DNA of 44,950 nucleotides from Oscillospiraceae bacterium (GCA_015064635.1 SVRV01000021.1:1-44950); one strand, 5' to 3'. Positions 32,704-41,528 are shown, numbered from the stretch's first letter. Numbers and translations: made by a program. Notes: generated by a model from the letters alone, not told the origin.

Positions 32704-33329
32704 TCGGACACGTCGTAGCACAGCTTCATAAGGCTGTCACCCATATAGACGTTTTCAATACTTACACCCTCGTGGTTTACCGAAAGCTCGGTATTGGCAA
32801 AATTCCAAAAACCTCGCACACCTGCCTCTGCAAGCATATTTGCTACTGCGGAGGCTTCTCCTTTTGGTAGGGTCAAAATCGCAATGTCAACATTGTTATC
32901 ACGGCAGAAGCTTGCCGCCTGGGTAATATTTTGCACCACGTGCCCCGCAACCTCACTTCCAACCACGTCGGGACTGATATCGAAAAGAGCTGCAAGGTCC
33001 ACTCCCGAGCGGGTGAGCGTGTTGTGATTTGCAAGTGCCTGACCGAGATGTCCCACTCCCACAATAATGGCAGTGTAACGCCTTGTGACACCGAGTATTT
33101 CCGCAAGGCTGTCTCTGAGACTGTCAACGTTGTAGCCGTAGCCTTGCTGACCGAATCCGCCGAAGCAATTAAGGTCCTGTCTTATCTGTGAAGCGGTAAC
33201 GTTAATAAGCTTTGACAGCTCTTTTGAGGATATTTTACTCACTCCCGCACGCGACAGCTCCTCAAGGTGTCGGTAGTACTTGGGCAGACGCCTGAGTACC
33301 GGAGTGGATATTTTTTTATCATTCTTCAT
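32691..33329 (-). CDS. rex: redox-sensing transcriptional repressor Rex
   Basis: A 212-residue regulator. The N-terminal winged helix contains LPKYYRHLEEL and SSKELSKLINVTASQIRQDL (recognition helix), followed by GGFGQQGYGY and a Rossmann domain with GVGHLGQALANH that binds NADH/NAD+. Rex represses fermentation and NADH-oxidation genes when NAD+ is high. Only a partial Rex-like half-site (TTGTTAATTGTGA near 33399) is visible upstream, so autoregulation is not established. Confidence 0.96.
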   Translation of the reverse strand: MKNDKKISTPVLRRLPKYYRHLEELSRAGVSKISSKELSKLINVTASQIRQDLNCFGGFGQQGYGYNVDSLRDSLAEILGVTRRYTAIIVGVGHLGQALANHNTLTRSGVDLAALFDISPDVVGSEVAGHVVQNITQAASFCRDNNVDIAILTLPKGEASAVANMLAEAGVRGFWNFANTELSVNHEGVSIENVYMGDSLMKLCYDVSDQSL

Positions 33330-33425
33330 AAAACTAAAAATCCTTTAAAAAATCACAATTTTTCATTCGTTTAATTATGAAATTTCGTGATACTTATGTT
33401 GTTAATTGTGAGAAAAAATACAAAG

Positions 33426-33554
33426 TTATGCACATTTCTAACAGACTTTTCCACAGAAAAAAGCAACCAACGGGTGAAAAAAGCCCTATTTTACGAGTTT
33501 TTCAACAAAGTTTCCCACAGGCTGTGGAAAACATTTGCTGATTGTTTATGCATA
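33426..33554. promoter_or_regulatory. cluster of DnaA-box-like 9-mers
   Basis: TTATGCACA (33426-33434) matches the TTATNCACA consensus. TTTTCCACA occurs at 33447-33455 and inverted at 33523-33531, TTTCCCACA at 33511-33519 and TTATGCATA at 33546-33554. Two of these form a CCACAG-G-CTGTGG palindrome. The cluster fills the gap between rex and tsaD. No dnaA or dnaN is in the window, so this is not shown to be an origin. Confidence 0.35.
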
Positions 33555-33555
33555 A

Positions 33556-34566
33556 TTATTTTACGAATTTGTTGTTTACCGGGACTGCATTCAGTGTGAT
33601 ATTTGCGAAGTTTTCTGCCTTCGCTTCATAGTATGCCTGGGAGGCAATCATAGCGGCATTGTCACCGCAAAGAGAGAGCGGAGGCATATAAAGGGATACT
33701 CCCTTGGATTTACACAGCTCCTCCACACATTTTCTTATATGGGAGTTTGCACTGACTCCTCCCGCAAGTACAACTGCGGGCATTTTGAAGTCGTCTATGG
33801 CGTGAGAAAGTCGGTTTTGCACCGTGTCGCAAACTGCTGCTGAAAATGATGCCGCCACGTCCTCACGGCAAATCTCCTCGCCCTTCTGCTCGGCATTGTG
33901 GAGGTAATTCACCACCGCCGTTTTAAGTCCCGAATAAGAGAAGTCATAGGGAGCATCCTTGACAATGGCTCTGGGGAAGGCAATGGCTTTACTGTTGCCA
34001 ATATTCGCCAGTGCATCCATCTCGGCTCCGCCCGGATATCCTATTCCCATTACACGTGCCACCTTATCAAAGGCTTCTCCTGCGGCATCGTCTCTCGTTA
34101 TTCCCACAGTCTCATAATCGGTGAAGGAGTTGACCTTCATAAGAGAGGTATGACCGCCCGATATTACAAGCGCAAGAAAGGGAGGCTTCAATTCGGGATG
34201 CGCAAGATAGTTTGCGGCAACATGACCTCTTATGTGATTTACGGCAATAAGCGGCTTATGGGTAGCGTAGGCAAGTGATTTTGCAAAATTCACGCCCACA
34301 AGAAGCGCACCGACAAGACCGGGACTGTAAGTCACGGCAATTGCATCAACCTCGGGAAGTGTCATTTCCGCATCAGCCAGCGCACCCTCGGTAAGGGAAA
34401 CCACCGCCTCAATATGAGCACGGGATGCAATCTCGGGCACTACCCCGCCAAAGCGCTTATGTATATCAATTTGTGAAAGTATTTTGCAGGAGAGTGTCCT
34501 CCTGCCGTCCTCAACTATTGCTGCCGACGTTTCGTCGCAGGAGGACTCTATTGCAAGTATCTTCAA
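33556..34566 (-). CDS. tsaD: tRNA threonylcarbamoyladenosine transferase TsaD
   Basis: A 336-residue ASKHA-fold enzyme that, with TsaB and TsaE, puts threonylcarbamoyl on A37 of ANN-decoding tRNAs. IESSCDETSAAI (residues 6-17), the metal-binding HIEA of RAHIEAVV and VNHIRGH, and SGGHTSL (near residue 136) are present. It starts with TTG at 34566, overlapping the rimI stop codon, with AAGGA inside rimI. TsaB is not in the window although it often neighbours rimI. Confidence 0.96.
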   Translation of the reverse strand: MKILAIESSCDETSAAIVEDGRRTLSCKILSQIDIHKRFGGVVPEIASRAHIEAVVSLTEGALADAEMTLPEVDAIAVTYSPGLVGALLVGVNFAKSLAYATHKPLIAVNHIRGHVAANYLAHPELKPPFLALVISGGHTSLMKVNSFTDYETVGITRDDAAGEAFDKVARVMGIGYPGGAEMDALANIGNSKAIAFPRAIVKDAPYDFSYSGLKTAVVNYLHNAEQKGEEICREDVAASFSAAVCDTVQNRLSHAIDDFKMPAVVLAGGVSANSHIRKCVEELCKSKGVSLYMPPLSLCGDNAAMIASQAYYEAKAENFANITLNAVPVNNKFVK

Positions 34567-35012
34567 TTTGTCTTTTCCTTATTGTAAAAATAGTTCATTA
34601 TTACGGCGTCCTCCTTAGGGGAGGTGTAAAAATTTTTCCTCACGCCCACCCTTTCAAAGCCGCATTTTTCGTACAGCCTCTGTGCGGTAAGGTTGCTTTC
34701 CCTTACCTCAAGGGTAATATATTCAAGTCCAAGCTCTTTCCCAACAGCTATGGCATTCTCCACAAGGGCATGTCCCACGCCTTGTCCTCTGTATTCGGGA
34801 AAGACTGCCACATTTGTGACACTGCCCTCACCTGCCACGGCATATAAGCCCATATAACCCATGACCTTTTCGTCTTCTGTGTATACGTAAAAATGAGAAT
34901 AAGAAGCTTCAAGAGACTCAAGAAGCGCCGCCTCGCTCCAAGGGTCATTAAAGCAAATGGCTTCCAGCTCGGCAACCTCGGACAGATGCTTTTTCTCAAG
35001 AGGTGCTATCAT
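34563..35012 (-). CDS. rimI: ribosomal-protein-alanine N-acetyltransferase RimI
   Basis: A 149-residue GNAT acetyltransferase: VTNVAVFPEYRGQGVGHALV contains the acetyl-CoA P-loop, and LEVRESNLTAQRLYEKCGF is the RimI-type end. It acetylates the N-terminus of ribosomal protein S18 in E. coli. I set the start at ATG 35012, which overlaps the deaminase stop codon as TGATG; an in-frame TTG lies one codon upstream. Sits directly before tsaD, a common pairing. Confidence 0.92.
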   Translation of the reverse strand: MIAPLEKKHLSEVAELEAICFNDPWSEAALLESLEASYSHFYVYTEDEKVMGYMGLYAVAGEGSVTNVAVFPEYRGQGVGHALVENAIAVGKELGLEYITLEVRESNLTAQRLYEKCGFERVGVRKNFYTSPKEDAVIMNYFYNKEKTN

Positions 35013-35506
35013 CAATATCCAAGCTGTCCCGTAAGGGAATCGTCATTTTCAATCCAGTCTTCAACGTTTATCACTCTGTACTCGGTAGCGGTATCTCTCA
35101 CCACTACCCTCTCGATTCCCGCATTGATAATCATTCTGCGGCAGAGCTGACATGGGCTTGTACCCTCTGCAAGCTCGCCCGTTTTATAGTCGATGCAGGC
35201 AAGATAGAGAGTTGCACCCAGCATTTCCTCACGGCTTGCCGCAATTATTGCGTTCTGCTCGGCGTGTACCGAGCGGCAAAGCTCGTAACGCTCCCCTCTG
35301 GGTATGTTGAGCTTTTCTCTCATACAAAACTGCATATCGCAGCAGTTCTTCCTGCCTCTGGGGGCTCCTGCGTATCCGGTGGAAACGATGGAGTCATTTT
35401 TAACGATAATTGCGCCGAAAACACGGCGAATACAAGTGCCTCTCTTTGCTACCGTCTGGGCAATGTCGAGATAGTAATTTTCTTTGTCGGGACGTGTTGT
35501 ACTCAT
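35012..35506 (-). CDS. dCMP deaminase family protein (ComEB-like)
   Basis: A 164-residue zinc deaminase. HAEQNAII (His and catalytic Glu) and PCQLCRRMI (two Cys) form the zinc site; a further zinc-binding cluster (CCDMQFC) is typical of dCMP deaminases. It converts dCMP to dUMP for thymidylate supply. The ATG overlaps the galU stop codon by four bases. ComE operon protein 2 of Bacillus belongs to the same family. Confidence 0.92.
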   Translation of the reverse strand: MSTTRPDKENYYLDIAQTVAKRGTCIRRVFGAIIVKNDSIVSTGYAGAPRGRKNCCDMQFCMREKLNIPRGERYELCRSVHAEQNAIIAASREEMLGATLYLACIDYKTGELAEGTSPCQLCRRMIINAGIERVVVRDTATEYRVINVEDWIENDDSLTGQLGY

Positions 35507-36378
35507 AACAGTTCCTCGCTTACAAATTTTTTAAGCCACGCTCTGAACTCCTCACCTATTTCACCGTGCTTTGCACCGTAGGTTACATTAGCCTTGAGAA
35601 GCCCGAGCTTTGAGCCCATATCGTGATGTGTACCGGGGAAATCATATGCCATAACGCCTTTTCTTCTGGCAAGCTCTCCCATAGCATCGGTAAGCTGTAA
35701 TTCTCCGCCGTAGCCGTAGCCGATACTTTCCAAAATTCCGAATATTTCGGGCGGCATTACAACTCTGCCAAGAATCGAGTAATATGACATCACCTTATCG
35801 GGGGAAGGCTTTTCAACCATATCCGTGCAGGAAAATATTCTCTCCTCCACCGCCTCCACCTTCAGTGAGCAATACTTGTGTATAAGCTCGGGTAGTACAA
35901 GGCTGACGCCCACAGCACCCTTTTGGTATTTTTCATATATCTCCACAAGCTTTTTTGTGGTGGGTGTGTCCGATTCAATCAAATCGTCACCGTAGAGAAC
36001 GGCAAAGGGTTCATTTCCTATAAATTCCTTAGCACACAAAACCGCGTGACCAAGTCCCTTCGCTTCCTTTTGTCTTATAAATGTAATGTTAGCCATATTG
36101 GCTATACTGCGAAGTGCCTCAAGCTCTTCGGCTTTACCCTTCATTTCAAGGTGTCTTTCATATTCGGGTGAGTAGTCGAAATAGTCCTCTATGGATTCCT
36201 TGCCTCTGTTTGTAATAATGAGTATATCCGTAATGCCCGACGCAACTGCTTCTTCTATCTGATAGTGCATCGCGGGTTTATCTACAATGGGCATCATTTC
36301 CTTAGGGACTGCTTTTGCCGCAGGTAGCATTCTCGTGCCAAGACCTGCCGCAGGAATGACCGCTTTTCTAACCTTCAT
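35503..36378 (-). CDS. galU: UTP-glucose-1-phosphate uridylyltransferase
   Basis: A 291-residue nucleotidyltransferase making UDP-glucose. The N-terminal VIPAAGLGTRMLPAAKAVPK nucleotide-binding loop, the YGDDLI metal Asp and VEKPSP are all typical. First gene of a four-gene overlapping operon (galU, dCMP deaminase, rimI, tsaD) with a consensus promoter at 36423-36451. Confidence 0.96.
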   Translation of the reverse strand: MKVRKAVIPAAGLGTRMLPAAKAVPKEMMPIVDKPAMHYQIEEAVASGITDILIITNRGKESIEDYFDYSPEYERHLEMKGKAEELEALRSIANMANITFIRQKEAKGLGHAVLCAKEFIGNEPFAVLYGDDLIESDTPTTKKLVEIYEKYQKGAVGVSLVLPELIHKYCSLKVEAVEERIFSCTDMVEKPSPDKVMSYYSILGRVVMPPEIFGILESIGYGYGGELQLTDAMGELARRKGVMAYDFPGTHHDMGSKLGLLKANVTYGAKHGEIGEEFRAWLKKFVSEELL

Positions 36379-36422
36379 TTTGCATCTCCTTGGAATTTGT
36401 TAAATTTTAACCATTTCATATC

Positions 36423-36451
36423 ATTATATAATAAAAAAACCTTTTTGTCAA
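36423..36451 (-). promoter_or_regulatory. galU operon promoter
   Basis: Minus strand TTGACA (36451-36446), 17 bases, TATAAT (36428-36423). Confidence 0.88.
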
Positions 36452-36461
36452 CATAAAAACA

Positions 36462-36490
36462 TTTACAAAAAGAGATATTCGTGATATAAT
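36462..36490 (+). promoter_or_regulatory. promoter reading toward the repeat array and luxS
   Basis: TTTACA (36462-36467), 17 bases, TATAAT (36485-36490). The next real gene on this strand is luxS at 37112, so the transcript would carry the whole repeat array as its leader, unless another promoter lies nearer. Confidence 0.7.
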
Positions 36491-36538
36491 ATTTATGGTT
36501 GATTTTCTTCGAAAATCTTCCTTAATTGTGCATTGTTT

Positions 36539-37074
36539 CGGTTTTCACCCAAAAGACACACCGTGCCTGAAACCCCAAAAGGTGGGAGTTTTGGAGGGAA
36601 AATCGTTCATCCCGAAGCCGTTAGCGTACTTATGTACGGTAGTGCGAGGGAGGAACGAAGAAAATGAAATTTTCACGAGATGGAGAAAACCGAAGGCTTT
36701 CAACAATATATAAAATACTTTTGGGAGAGATGTGTTCGCACTACAAAAGCGTGGGAGTGAACACAGCCGAAAATATAAAACCATTTCATTTTCGGTTTTC
36801 ACCCAAAAAATCACACCGTGCCGGAAACCCCAAAAGGTGGGAGTTTTGGAGGGTAAATCGCGGAGTGCGAAGGCGTCGGCGTACTTATGTACGCCAGTCC
36901 GAGCAACACGCGAAGAAAATGAAATTTTCACGAGATGGAGAAAACCGAAGGTTTTCAACAAAAGAAAAATTGCTTTTGGGAGAGATGTGTTCGCGCTGTA
37001 TAACAAAGGTGAGAGCGTAGCTGAAAACAAAGATAAACTTTCATTTTCGGTTTTCACCCAAAAGACACACCGTG
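36539..37074 (+). repeat. tandem array of the structured repeat (two units plus a partial third)
   Basis: Units start at 36539, 36793 and 37048 (periods 254 and 255). Unit 1 has inner hairpin TAGCGTAC-TTAT-GTACGGTA (36622-36641) inside outer stem 36604-36613 / 36648-36657. Unit 2 matches copy B1, with inner GGCGTAC/GTACGCC (36878-36895) and outer 36859-36868 / 36903-36912. Each has a GAAAACCGAAGG(T/C)TTTC hairpin. No protein gene is supported in 36379-37111; open frames here are shared only with other repeat copies. Confidence 0.85.
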
Positions 37075-37111
37075 AGATAACATAACTCAAAGAAGATATA
37101 AAGGAGATATT

Positions 37112-37564
37112 ATGGAGAGAATAGCAAGCTTTTCGGTAGACCACGACAAAATCATCCCCGGAATTTACGTATCGAGAATTGACGGAGACATAACCACATA
37201 TGACCTTCGCACAAGAGTACCCAACGGTGGTGACTACATTGACCCCGTGACCATGCATTCGGTAGAGCATATGCTTGCCACCTATCTTAGAAATTCCGAA
37301 ATAGGAAAAAGCATTATCTACTTCGGTCCCATGGGTTGCGGCACAGGCTTTTATCTTCTCACAAGGAACGAGAAAAATGAGCGTGTCCTCGAGGTGTTAA
37401 TCGACTGCCTTGAAAAGACGGTAAATCATGAGGGCGAAATTTTCGGCGGCACGAAGAAGGAATGCGGCAACTATAAGGCACTCAGTCTTGAAAGTGCAAA
37501 GGAAGAATGCAGAAGATATCTTGAAATTCTTCGTGCAAAGGATAAACATACCTTTGAATATTGA
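37112..37564 (+). CDS. luxS: S-ribosylhomocysteine lyase, autoinducer-2 synthase
   Basis: A 150-residue Fe/Zn enzyme splitting S-ribosylhomocysteine to homocysteine and the AI-2 precursor. Metal ligands are the histidines of HSVEH (near residues 50-54) and Cys in KKECGNY. MERIASFSVDHDKI and GPMGCGTGFYL are typical. AAAGGAG precedes the ATG. Its upstream region is occupied by the tandem repeat array; a strong terminator follows. No pfs or mtn gene is adjacent. Confidence 0.96.
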   Translation: MERIASFSVDHDKIIPGIYVSRIDGDITTYDLRTRVPNGGDYIDPVTMHSVEHMLATYLRNSEIGKSIIYFGPMGCGTGFYLLTRNEKNERVLEVLIDCLEKTVNHEGEIFGGTKKECGNYKALSLESAKEECRRYLEILRAKDKHTFEY

Positions 37565-37596
37565 TTTTTAACGAATATGTTAAAAGCATAAAAAGA

Positions 37597-37645
37597 AAGC
37601 TCTCTTTTTTGACAGATATGTCAAAAAAGAGAGCTTTTGTTTTGA
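37597..37645. terminator. strong bidirectional terminator after luxS
   Basis: AAAGCTCTCTTTTTTGACA (37597-37615) pairs perfectly with 37619-37637 around GATA-type loop bases, with T runs on both strands; it serves luxS and the converging membrane-protein gene. Confidence 0.92.
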
Positions 37646-37658
37646 TATTATTAAGACT

Positions 37659-38411
37659 TTATGCCTCTCTCTTATACTTCTTATATGCGCCGTTGATAAC
37701 ACAGATAAGAACAATAAGAACGATGTGAACTACCGCAACGATTGCCGCAAAGGGGATACCTACGAGCAATACGTGAGGAATTGCGGAAAGGATAAGTGCA
37801 AATATTGCGCCAACGATGTTTTTAGCCTTTGCACTGATAAGAACAAGAATTGCACAAAGAGCCGCAAGAGCAATAACGCCGATAACTATACCGAGCAATA
37901 CCTTAGCAACGATACCGCCCCAGTTGTCTGCATAGTCGAACTTCTCTGCATAAGCCTTTGAAAATTCGTTTTCGTGCTCAAGACAGTCGAGAACCGAGAG
38001 ATAGAAAGCACGTGTGTTGAGAATGTTGGGGTTGTCGATGAACTTTTCGCAAGCTGCAAGAGCTGTTTTTGCAAGCTCGTGCTCTTCTGCGGTGAGCTCG
38101 TTGGGGTCGGCAGCCTCATACTCTGTCTTTGCGTAGTTGTAAAGGTTGTCGGGAGAGTTCTTGTCGGTTGTGATAAAGCCTTCAAACTCTTCGATAATGT
38201 CGTCACTTGAACCGATTGCTTTTCTTGTCCAATCAAGGGCGGGCATATCGAGCACTGAATTTGTAAGTGTGAAGTATGCGCCGAGTGCCAGAAGTGCAAT
38301 ACAAACAACAGCTACAAGCCATGTGATAAGAACTGTTGTCTTTGTGCTCTTGGGAGCAAGGTTTTTAAGAAATTCCTTCTTTTTTACGGGTGCGTTTGCC
38401 GGAGTAGTCAT
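37659..38411 (-). CDS. membrane protein of unknown function
   Basis: A 250-residue protein, not recognised. An N-terminal basic stretch (KKKEFLKNL), a membrane helix (about 27-50), an acidic soluble domain of about 100 residues rich in Asp/Glu/Ala (about 60-160), and three closely spaced hydrophobic helices (about 168-245), ending KKYKREA. Topology suggests an extracellular helical domain held by four helices. It follows a solute-binding lipoprotein gene by 27 bases on the same strand, so the two may work together at the membrane. AAAAAGGAG precedes the ATG. Confidence 0.65.
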   Translation of the reverse strand: MTTPANAPVKKKEFLKNLAPKSTKTTVLITWLVAVVCIALLALGAYFTLTNSVLDMPALDWTRKAIGSSDDIIEEFEGFITTDKNSPDNLYNYAKTEYEAADPNELTAEEHELAKTALAACEKFIDNPNILNTRAFYLSVLDCLEHENEFSKAYAEKFDYADNWGGIVAKVLLGIVIGVIALAALCAILVLISAKAKNIVGAIFALILSAIPHVLLVGIPFAAIVAVVHIVLIVLICVINGAYKKYKREA

Positions 38412-38438
38412 AATAATGTCTCCTTTTTTTAATTTTTT

Positions 38439-39899
38439 TTATGAAAGCTTATCGAAAGCCTTTATAATCTTCTTATAGTGGATTCTTGCAGAGGGATATG
38501 TCTTTGAGTAATAGGACTCGAAGTTTGACTGACCGGAGGTCATCATGTTCTGAAGTGTATATCCGAATCCCTGCCAGTTGTCATAAACGTATCCAAAGTC
38601 GAAGAGACGTGAGTTGATAACTATATCAAGCACTTCCTTGGATTCGCTGTCACGGAGATATCTTGTCTTGAGAGCAATTTCGTAAAGTGTGGGGATAACC
38701 GTCTTGTAGGACTCTGCAGAAAGCGCCTCAACACAAGTACCTACAAATTCAAGATCCTTTACAGTCTTGGGAATTGCAGATACAGTGTGCTCACCGTAGG
38801 TCTGTGTCTTGTACTCTGCCTGGTTTTCGTCCCACTTGGGAAGAGGAAGTACGCCGTATTCGTCCTCAAAGTTACGGAAGCCTTCGCTTGTCAGGTCGCC
38901 GAGAGGTACTATCATAAAGATACATTTCTTTTCAAGGAACATTTCTGTTTCATTGGGAACCTGGAACATAACGCCGTTCATGTTGTAGCAATAGTCATAG
39001 ATTGCGGAAACGATGTTGTTGATTTTGTCTGTCTTGATTGAAATTGTGGGAACGCCCTCTTCATTCTTGGTCATAATGGGGTTATCAAACGCCCAGAGCC
39101 ACTGGTTCATACGGCTGTGAGTAGGCTGAACCATACCGAAGAAGTCACCCTCGGACTTGTCGCCTGTACCGTCTGAATCAATCCAAATGTCCTTAACGAT
39201 GTTTGTGAAGGTCTCAAATGTCCAGTCCCCCGAAAGAGCTGTGTCATAGAGATTGCCAAGGTCATAGGATGCTGCAAGGTTCTTGTTGAATACCATACAG
39301 TATGTACAAGCAACCGATGAATAGTTAAAGTCGGAAACTGCAAGAATACACTTGCCGTCATAGGTAAGCTCGTTTGATGTTGAAGCCGCCCACCAAGGCT
39401 TTGAAAAGTCAACGTTGGGTACGTCGTACCAGTTTACAAAGAGATTCTTTGTTACCATACCGCCGGTTGTAAGCACGTGGTTTACAAGGAGGTCGAATTC
39501 ATCAGCACCCGAAAGCACGTTCTTCTGTACCCAGCTTGATACCTCGTTGATACCTGCAACGTAAACGGGGTTGATAGTAAAGTTGAATCTCTGCTCAACT
39601 CTTGAGTTTCTTTCGTATTTAGCATCCTTTATAAGGTCGCCCTTGTTACGGTCGTCCTCCTGAATGAACACCTCGGATTCGTTGTGAAGAACTACTCTGA
39701 GCTCTCTTCCACCGAAGTCGTTTTCTTCAAGCTCGTCGTCAATTTTTGCACGCTCTGCAAAAATATCGCCTTCTACCGCTGGAGCATTGCTGTCAGATGT
39801 AGGTTTGTTGCTCTTTTTGGTCTCCTCTTCCTTTCCGCATGCCGCAAGCATTGTCAGCATAAGTGAAAGAAGAAGGAGAAGTGAAATGATTTTTTTCAT
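38439..39899 (-). CDS. extracellular solute-binding-like lipoprotein
   Basis: A 486-residue lipoprotein: signal peptide and lipobox LAAC (lipid-bearing Cys at residue 21), a Ser/Thr/Lys-rich linker, then a large domain resembling family-1 solute-binding proteins (FNFTINPVYV early, and YGVLPLPKWDENQAEYKT, the conserved late motif). Such proteins usually feed sugar ABC importers, but no permease or ATPase lies here; the partner is an unknown membrane protein. It may use a transporter encoded elsewhere or act as a sensor. Promoter at 39932-39960. Confidence 0.8.
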   Translation of the reverse strand: MKKIISLLLLLSLMLTMLAACGKEEETKKSNKPTSDSNAPAVEGDIFAERAKIDDELEENDFGGRELRVVLHNESEVFIQEDDRNKGDLIKDAKYERNSRVEQRFNFTINPVYVAGINEVSSWVQKNVLSGADEFDLLVNHVLTTGGMVTKNLFVNWYDVPNVDFSKPWWAASTSNELTYDGKCILAVSDFNYSSVACTYCMVFNKNLAASYDLGNLYDTALSGDWTFETFTNIVKDIWIDSDGTGDKSEGDFFGMVQPTHSRMNQWLWAFDNPIMTKNEEGVPTISIKTDKINNIVSAIYDYCYNMNGVMFQVPNETEMFLEKKCIFMIVPLGDLTSEGFRNFEDEYGVLPLPKWDENQAEYKTQTYGEHTVSAIPKTVKDLEFVGTCVEALSAESYKTVIPTLYEIALKTRYLRDSESKEVLDIVINSRLFDFGYVYDNWQGFGYTLQNMMTSGQSNFESYYSKTYPSARIHYKKIIKAFDKLS

Positions 39900-39931
39900 G
39901 ATAGTCTCCTTTACGTATATTTAACATTTTT

Positions 39932-39960
39932 ATTTTAGCACACTATGACCGTTTTGTAAA
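39932..39960 (-). promoter_or_regulatory. promoter of the lipoprotein operon
   Basis: Minus strand TTTACA (39960-39955), 17 bases, TAAAAT (39937-39932). Confidence 0.65.
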
Positions 39961-40066
39961 GCATCATTTTTCAAGGCTTTTAACAAAACATAAAAAAAGC
40001 GAAGAAAATATACAAAAAAAGTTATTGGCAATAGTGAATAGTTACCAACAAGGCTCTTTGAAGGTA

Positions 40067-40082
40067 CGATATCAAAATATCG
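40067..40082 (+). promoter_or_regulatory. inverted repeat upstream of dpaA
   Basis: CGATAT (40067-40072) and ATATCG (40077-40082) flank CAAA, 35-50 bases before the start codon. It might be an operator or lie in the leader. I could not identify a convincing sporulation sigma-factor promoter. Confidence 0.3.
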
Positions 40083-40116
40083 GCAATCACATAATATAAA
40101 AAGGGGAGGAAAAAAT

Positions 40117-40905
40117 ATGAACTACAATTTCATCACACCCGAATTTGATTTAAAATGTGACAGGAGAGCCGCTTCCCTTGTTTCCATGCTTCGTTCACGT
40201 GACAGAGTCTACATAACAGATTCTCCCGACGAAATAAAAGGAATAGACTCTCCCATAGTCATACTGCCGTTTTTTATATCCGACGCAAGAGCGGCATCTT
40301 TGCTTGAGGCTATTCCCGACAAAAGCCCCGTTTTTGGAGGTCACGAAGGTACGGCATCAAGAGACGTAATCAACCGCAAGGGACTCCTTTATACCGATAT
40401 TCTCAACGAGGAGACCTTCTGCAGAGAAAATGCCCTCATAACAGCCGAGGCAGCTATGTCACTTATTATAAATGCAACCGATACAACACTTCATTCCATG
40501 AGAATTGCCGTTTTCGGCTACGGAAGGATAGGACAGAGACTTACCAGGATGCTTCTGTCCGTAGGGGCAAGCGTGAGGGTTTTCACCTCCGACCCGGAAG
40601 AGCTGGAGCTGGCGCGTACAAGAGGAATTTCAGCCTGCCATCTTTGGCAGCGTGATAAGATGAGCGACTTCGGTGCTCTTGTGAACACCGTTCCGCTCAA
40701 GCACGTTGTGGATGCCGAGACCCTTGAGGCTCTGTCCCCCGACGTGTATATTCTCGACCTTGCAAGCGGTGAAAACAACGTTAACTGGGGCAAAATGCAC
40801 TCTCTTTCCCTGAAGGGTGAGCGAGGCGGCTCTCTGCCTCAACGTATATCGCCCGTTTCCGCCGCTCTTGCCGTTAAAAACGCAATTTTCAGACATTTAA
40901 GTTAA
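40117..40905 (+). CDS. dpaA: dipicolinate synthase subunit A
   Basis: A 262-residue protein of the SpoVFA family. A Rossmann motif (RIAVFGYGRIGQRL, near residue 130) binds the nicotinamide cofactor; ENALITAEAAMSLIINAT before it and the C-terminal RISPVSAALAVKNAI are characteristic. With DpaB it makes dipicolinic acid from the lysine-pathway intermediate in the mother cell. It is shorter than Bacillus SpoVFA (about 297). GGGGAGG precedes the ATG. Its presence argues strongly that the organism makes endospores. Confidence 0.93.
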   Translation: MNYNFITPEFDLKCDRRAASLVSMLRSRDRVYITDSPDEIKGIDSPIVILPFFISDARAASLLEAIPDKSPVFGGHEGTASRDVINRKGLLYTDILNEETFCRENALITAEAAMSLIINATDTTLHSMRIAVFGYGRIGQRLTRMLLSVGASVRVFTSDPEELELARTRGISACHLWQRDKMSDFGALVNTVPLKHVVDAETLEALSPDVYILDLASGENNVNWGKMHSLSLKGERGGSLPQRISPVSAALAVKNAIFRHLS

Positions 40906-40916
40906 GGAGCTATTTT

Positions 40917-41528
40917 ATGGACAAAATCAGAATGGGTTTTGCACTGACAGGCTCTTTTTGTACCCTTGAAACCGTCCTTGAGGAAATGTCGCAGTTATGT
41001 CCCGACAAGTACGAAATAACGCCGATTCTCTCGCCCGTCGTAAGGGATACGTCAACACGCTTTTTGGATAAGGAGGAGCTTTTGTCAAGGCTTGCCATGA
41101 TTACTCCCATAAAGCCGATAACCACTATTGACGGAGCCGAGCCGATAGGCCCGAAAAAGCTTTTCGACGTTATGGTTGTGGCACCATGTACGGGAAACAC
41201 TCTGTCAAAGCTCGCTCTCGGTATAACCGACACCTCGGTTACAATGGCGGTGAAGGCATCATTGAGAAACGAGATTCCCGTAGTTATCGCACCGTCAACA
41301 AATGACGCACTGGGCGCTACGGCAAAGAATATCGGACTTCTGCTCAATACAAAGAATATATACTTTGTGCCCTTTGCGCAGGATATGCCTCAAAAGAAGC
41401 ATACCTCAATGGTAGCGGATTTTTCGCTCATTGAGGACACTGTGGAAGAGGCGATGAAGGGGATCCAAATACAGCCTGTCATTTTGGGGATGGGAAAACA
41501 CATCTCCGACCACAAAAAGAATGATTAA
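40917..41528 (+). CDS. dpaB: dipicolinate synthase subunit B
   Basis: A 203-residue flavoprotein-like subunit (SpoVFB): MGFALTGSFCTLE at the start, VVAPCTGNTLSKLA in the middle, and STNDALG, all family signatures. It pairs with DpaA, encoded 11 bases upstream. The last 13 codons (from GMGKHIS to the stop) lie in a 42-bp repeat that recurs at 41726-41767, so the C-terminal tail seems to come from an inserted repeat; family members normally end soon after the QIQPVIL segment, so the core is complete. Confidence 0.93.
   Translation: MDKIRMGFALTGSFCTLETVLEEMSQLCPDKYEITPILSPVVRDTSTRFLDKEELLSRLAMITPIKPITTIDGAEPIGPKKLFDVMVVAPCTGNTLSKLALGITDTSVTMAVKASLRNEIPVVIAPSTNDALGATAKNIGLLLNTKNIYFVPFAQDMPQKKHTSMVADFSLIEDTVEEAMKGIQIQPVILGMGKHISDHKKND
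41486..41527. repeat. 42-bp direct repeat, left copy (overlaps the end of dpaB)
   Basis: Matches 41726-41767 with a single mismatch at exactly 240 bases distance. It encodes the last residues of DpaB. Confidence 0.9.

Noticed and set aside
33395..33412. Rex operator upstream of rex (TTGTTAATTGTGA)
   Set aside because: Only one half-site resembles the Rex consensus; the inverted second half is missing.
40090..40098. CATAATATA upstream of dpaA as a mother-cell sigma-K type -10 box
   Set aside because: It would place the transcription start inside the ribosome binding site, and no matching -35 is at the right distance.
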